From an uncultured Algibacter sp. (GTDB lineage Bacteria; Bacteroidota; Bacteroidia; Flavobacteriales; Flavobacteriaceae), in NCBI RefSeq assembly GCF_947487605.1, contig NZ_CANKXK010000006.1:62001-126000 (forward strand): DNA of 64,000 nucleotides, read 5' to 3'. A program made the translations under genes and the position numbers. Below are positions 62,696-64,000 of this stretch, one piece after another. Each line of letters starts with the position of its first letter. Position 1 is the stretch's first letter. The notes under the pieces were generated by a model, which worked only from the letters and a program-made list of their open reading frames with translations, had not been told where the DNA came from and ran no database searches.

Positions 62696-63806
62696 ATGAT
62701 TACTTCAGATCAAATTAAAGATCTAAATACCCGCCTTGACAAACTTAGGCACTATCTTTGACATAGATGCCAAACTTATAGAAATACAAAACGAGGAAGA
62801 ACAAACTTTCGACCCAAATTTCTGGAATGACCCCAAAGCCGCAGAAACGATTATGAAATCCTTGCGTGTTAAGAAAAAATGGGTACAAGACTTTAAAGAT
62901 TTAAAAACACTTATTGAAGATTTAGAGGTTATTTATGAATTCTTTAAAGAAGGCGAATCCTCTTTAGAAGATGTTGAAAATCGCTTTAATGAAGCTTCCG
63001 TTTTAATGGAAGATGTAGAATTTAGAAATATGCTTTCTGAAGAAGGTGATAGCTTAAGTGCTGTATTACAAATTACAGCTGGAGCTGGAGGTACAGAGAG
63101 TTGTGATTGGGCAAATATGCTTATGCGCATGTACTTAATGTATGCTGAAAAAAGTGGCTTTAAAGTACGAGAATTGAATTTTCAAGAAGGAGATGTTGCC
63201 GGTATTAAAACAGTTACACTAGAGCTTGAAGGCGATTTTGCCTTTGGTTGGCTAAAAGGAGAAAATGGCGTACATCGTTTAGTGAGAATTTCTCCTTTTG
63301 ATAGTAATGCCAAACGACACACAAGTTTTGCTTCGGTATATGTATACCCGTTAGTTGATGATTCTATTGAAATAGATATTAATCCTGCCGATATCGAAAT
63401 AACAACAGCGCGATCAAGTGGTGCAGGTGGTCAAAATGTAAACAAAGTTGAAACTAAAGTACAACTTACCCATAAGCCCACAGGTATACAAATATCTTGC
63501 TCAGAAACACGTTCACAACATGATAATAGATCAAGAGCTATGCAAATGTTAAAGTCGCAATTATATGAGATTGAATTACAAAAACAATTAGCACAGCGTG
63601 AAGATATTGAAGCTGGCAAAATGAAGATTGAATGGGGAAGCCAAATTCGCAACTATGTGATGCATCCATATAAATTAGTGAAAGACGTTAGAACAGGTCA
63701 TGAAACAGGTAATGTAGATGCCGTTATGGATGGGAATATTGATAGTTTTTTAAAGGCTTATTTAATGATGATGGGACAAAAAGTAGAAGATAATTCTAAC
63801 TTATAA
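62696..63806 (+). CDS. prfB: Peptide chain release factor 2, with programmed +1 frameshift
   Basis: The release factor for UAA and UGA stop codons. Translation starts at ATG 62696 ([20 protein letters not shown]) and meets TGA at codon 22 (62759-62761) after CTT. A +1 shift at CTT-T-GAC continues as [14 protein letters not shown] and gives a 369-residue protein. The second reading segment is 62760-63806. The tRNA-mimic GGQ motif is in [20 protein letters not shown] and the SPF specificity motif in [12 protein letters not shown], which favours RF2. This is an autoregulatory circuit: low RF2 slows termination at the internal UGA, so the shift happens more often. Confidence 0.96.
62747..62762 (+). 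promoter_or_regulatory. prfB +1 frameshift site
   Basis: AGGCACTATCTTTGAC: the shift codon CTT (62756-62758) is followed by TGA C, as in E. coli. The upstream SD-like element is only AGG at 62747-62749; where E. coli has AGGGGG the next triplet here is CAC. The stimulatory pairing with 16S rRNA is thus weaker, though the position of AGG relative to CTT is kept. Confidence 0.93.
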
Positions 63807-63837
63807 AAAACAATTGAAACCCCTATTTTGGAAGATT

Positions 63838-64000
63838 ATGAAAAAAATAGACACAATAATATTCGATCTTGGTGGCGTTTTAATAGATTGGAATCCTGAA
63901 TACGTTTTTCTAGATGTTTTTAATGGCAATCGCGAAAAAATGCAATGGTTTTTTGATAACATTTGTACAAGTGATTGGAATGAAAATCAAGACGCTGGTT
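63838..64000 (+). CDS. HAD-family hydrolase, 3' end outside window
   Basis: The first 54 codons of a haloacid-dehalogenase superfamily hydrolase, starting at ATG 63838, 31 bases after prfB. MKKIDTIIFDLGGVLIDWNP carries the nucleophile motif; the usual DxD is here DLG, as in HAD-IA subfamily members with the GGVLIDWNP sequence. The alpha-helical cap begins at EYVFLDVFNGNREKM. The catalytic details and substrate lie outside the window. Confidence 0.85.
   Translation, partial: MKKIDTIIFDLGGVLIDWNPEYVFLDVFNGNREKMQWFFDNICTSDWNENQDAG

Noticed and set aside
1-64000. CRISPR array, tRNA or rRNA genes.
   Set aside because: Read for spaced direct repeats and for tRNA arms and CCA ends in the spacers; none found.

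Overview
The window is a contiguous, AT-rich piece of a chromosome from a member of the Flavobacteriaceae (Bacteroidota); the genus cannot be fixed from sequence alone. The assignment rests on the two-domain type 9 secretion regulator PorX, a fused LpxC/FabZ, the his gene order G-D-C-B-H-A-F-IE, a capnine-type sulfonolipid gene pair, DUF3667 and DUF4834 proteins, and recurrent TAnnTTTG (-7) promoter elements typical of the phylum. I see no tRNA, rRNA, CRISPR array, complete IS or prophage. The content is mostly core metabolism and envelope biogenesis.

Layout. 1-3.5 kb: the end of a short-chain dehydrogenase, a conserved small protein, a DUF2461 protein, a divergent TruA paralogue and a four-helix membrane protein. 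3.5-11.5 kb (minus strand): a complete histidine operon hisG-D-C-B-H-A-F-IE, with a four-helix-bundle gene inserted between hisA and hisF. It is preceded by a 17-codon leader peptide (hisL) containing HHHFH and a terminator/antiterminator pair, a classic ribosome-mediated attenuator. Several spacers in this operon hold REP-like inverted repeats. 11.6-22.5 kb (minus strand): HD hydrolase, lpxD, lpxC/fabZ, lpxA, efp, a second lpxD-like gene, sucD, fabG, a membrane VWA protein and a prohibitin-like protein, i.e. lipid A synthesis combined with elongation factor P and central metabolism.

22.6-43 kb: porX, tsaE, a pair of overlapping small genes, an outer-membrane beta-barrel receptor, ald, proline dehydrogenase, aroB, an Lrp regulator, an M14 carboxypeptidase, an XRE regulator, a lipoprotein, an MBL-fold hydrolase, a 491-aa conserved protein of unknown function, bcp, a cysteine-free endonuclease III, a 49-aa small protein, a sigma-70 family factor and uvrA. 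43-47.6 kb: DUF3667 and NTF2-like proteins, then two paralogous secreted proteins, each preceded by a near-identical sigma-54-type promoter. 47.6-53.1 kb (minus strand): flippase, glycosyltransferase, YfhO and DUF4834, a surface glycan or glycolipid group.

53.2-64 kb: an outer-membrane transporter-like protein and a GNAT protein; the adjacent cysteate-synthase and cysteate acyltransferase candidates for capnine synthesis; a lipoprotein S9 peptidase; YbaB; threonine aldolase; a HEPN-like gene broken by a one-base deletion in a poly-A run; prfB with its programmed +1 frameshift; and the start of a HAD hydrolase. The features most worth attention are the his attenuator, the twin sigma-54 promoters with their paralogous repeat proteins, the frameshifted HEPN-like gene, the sulfonolipid pair, the weakened prfB frameshift signal and the cluster-less endonuclease III.
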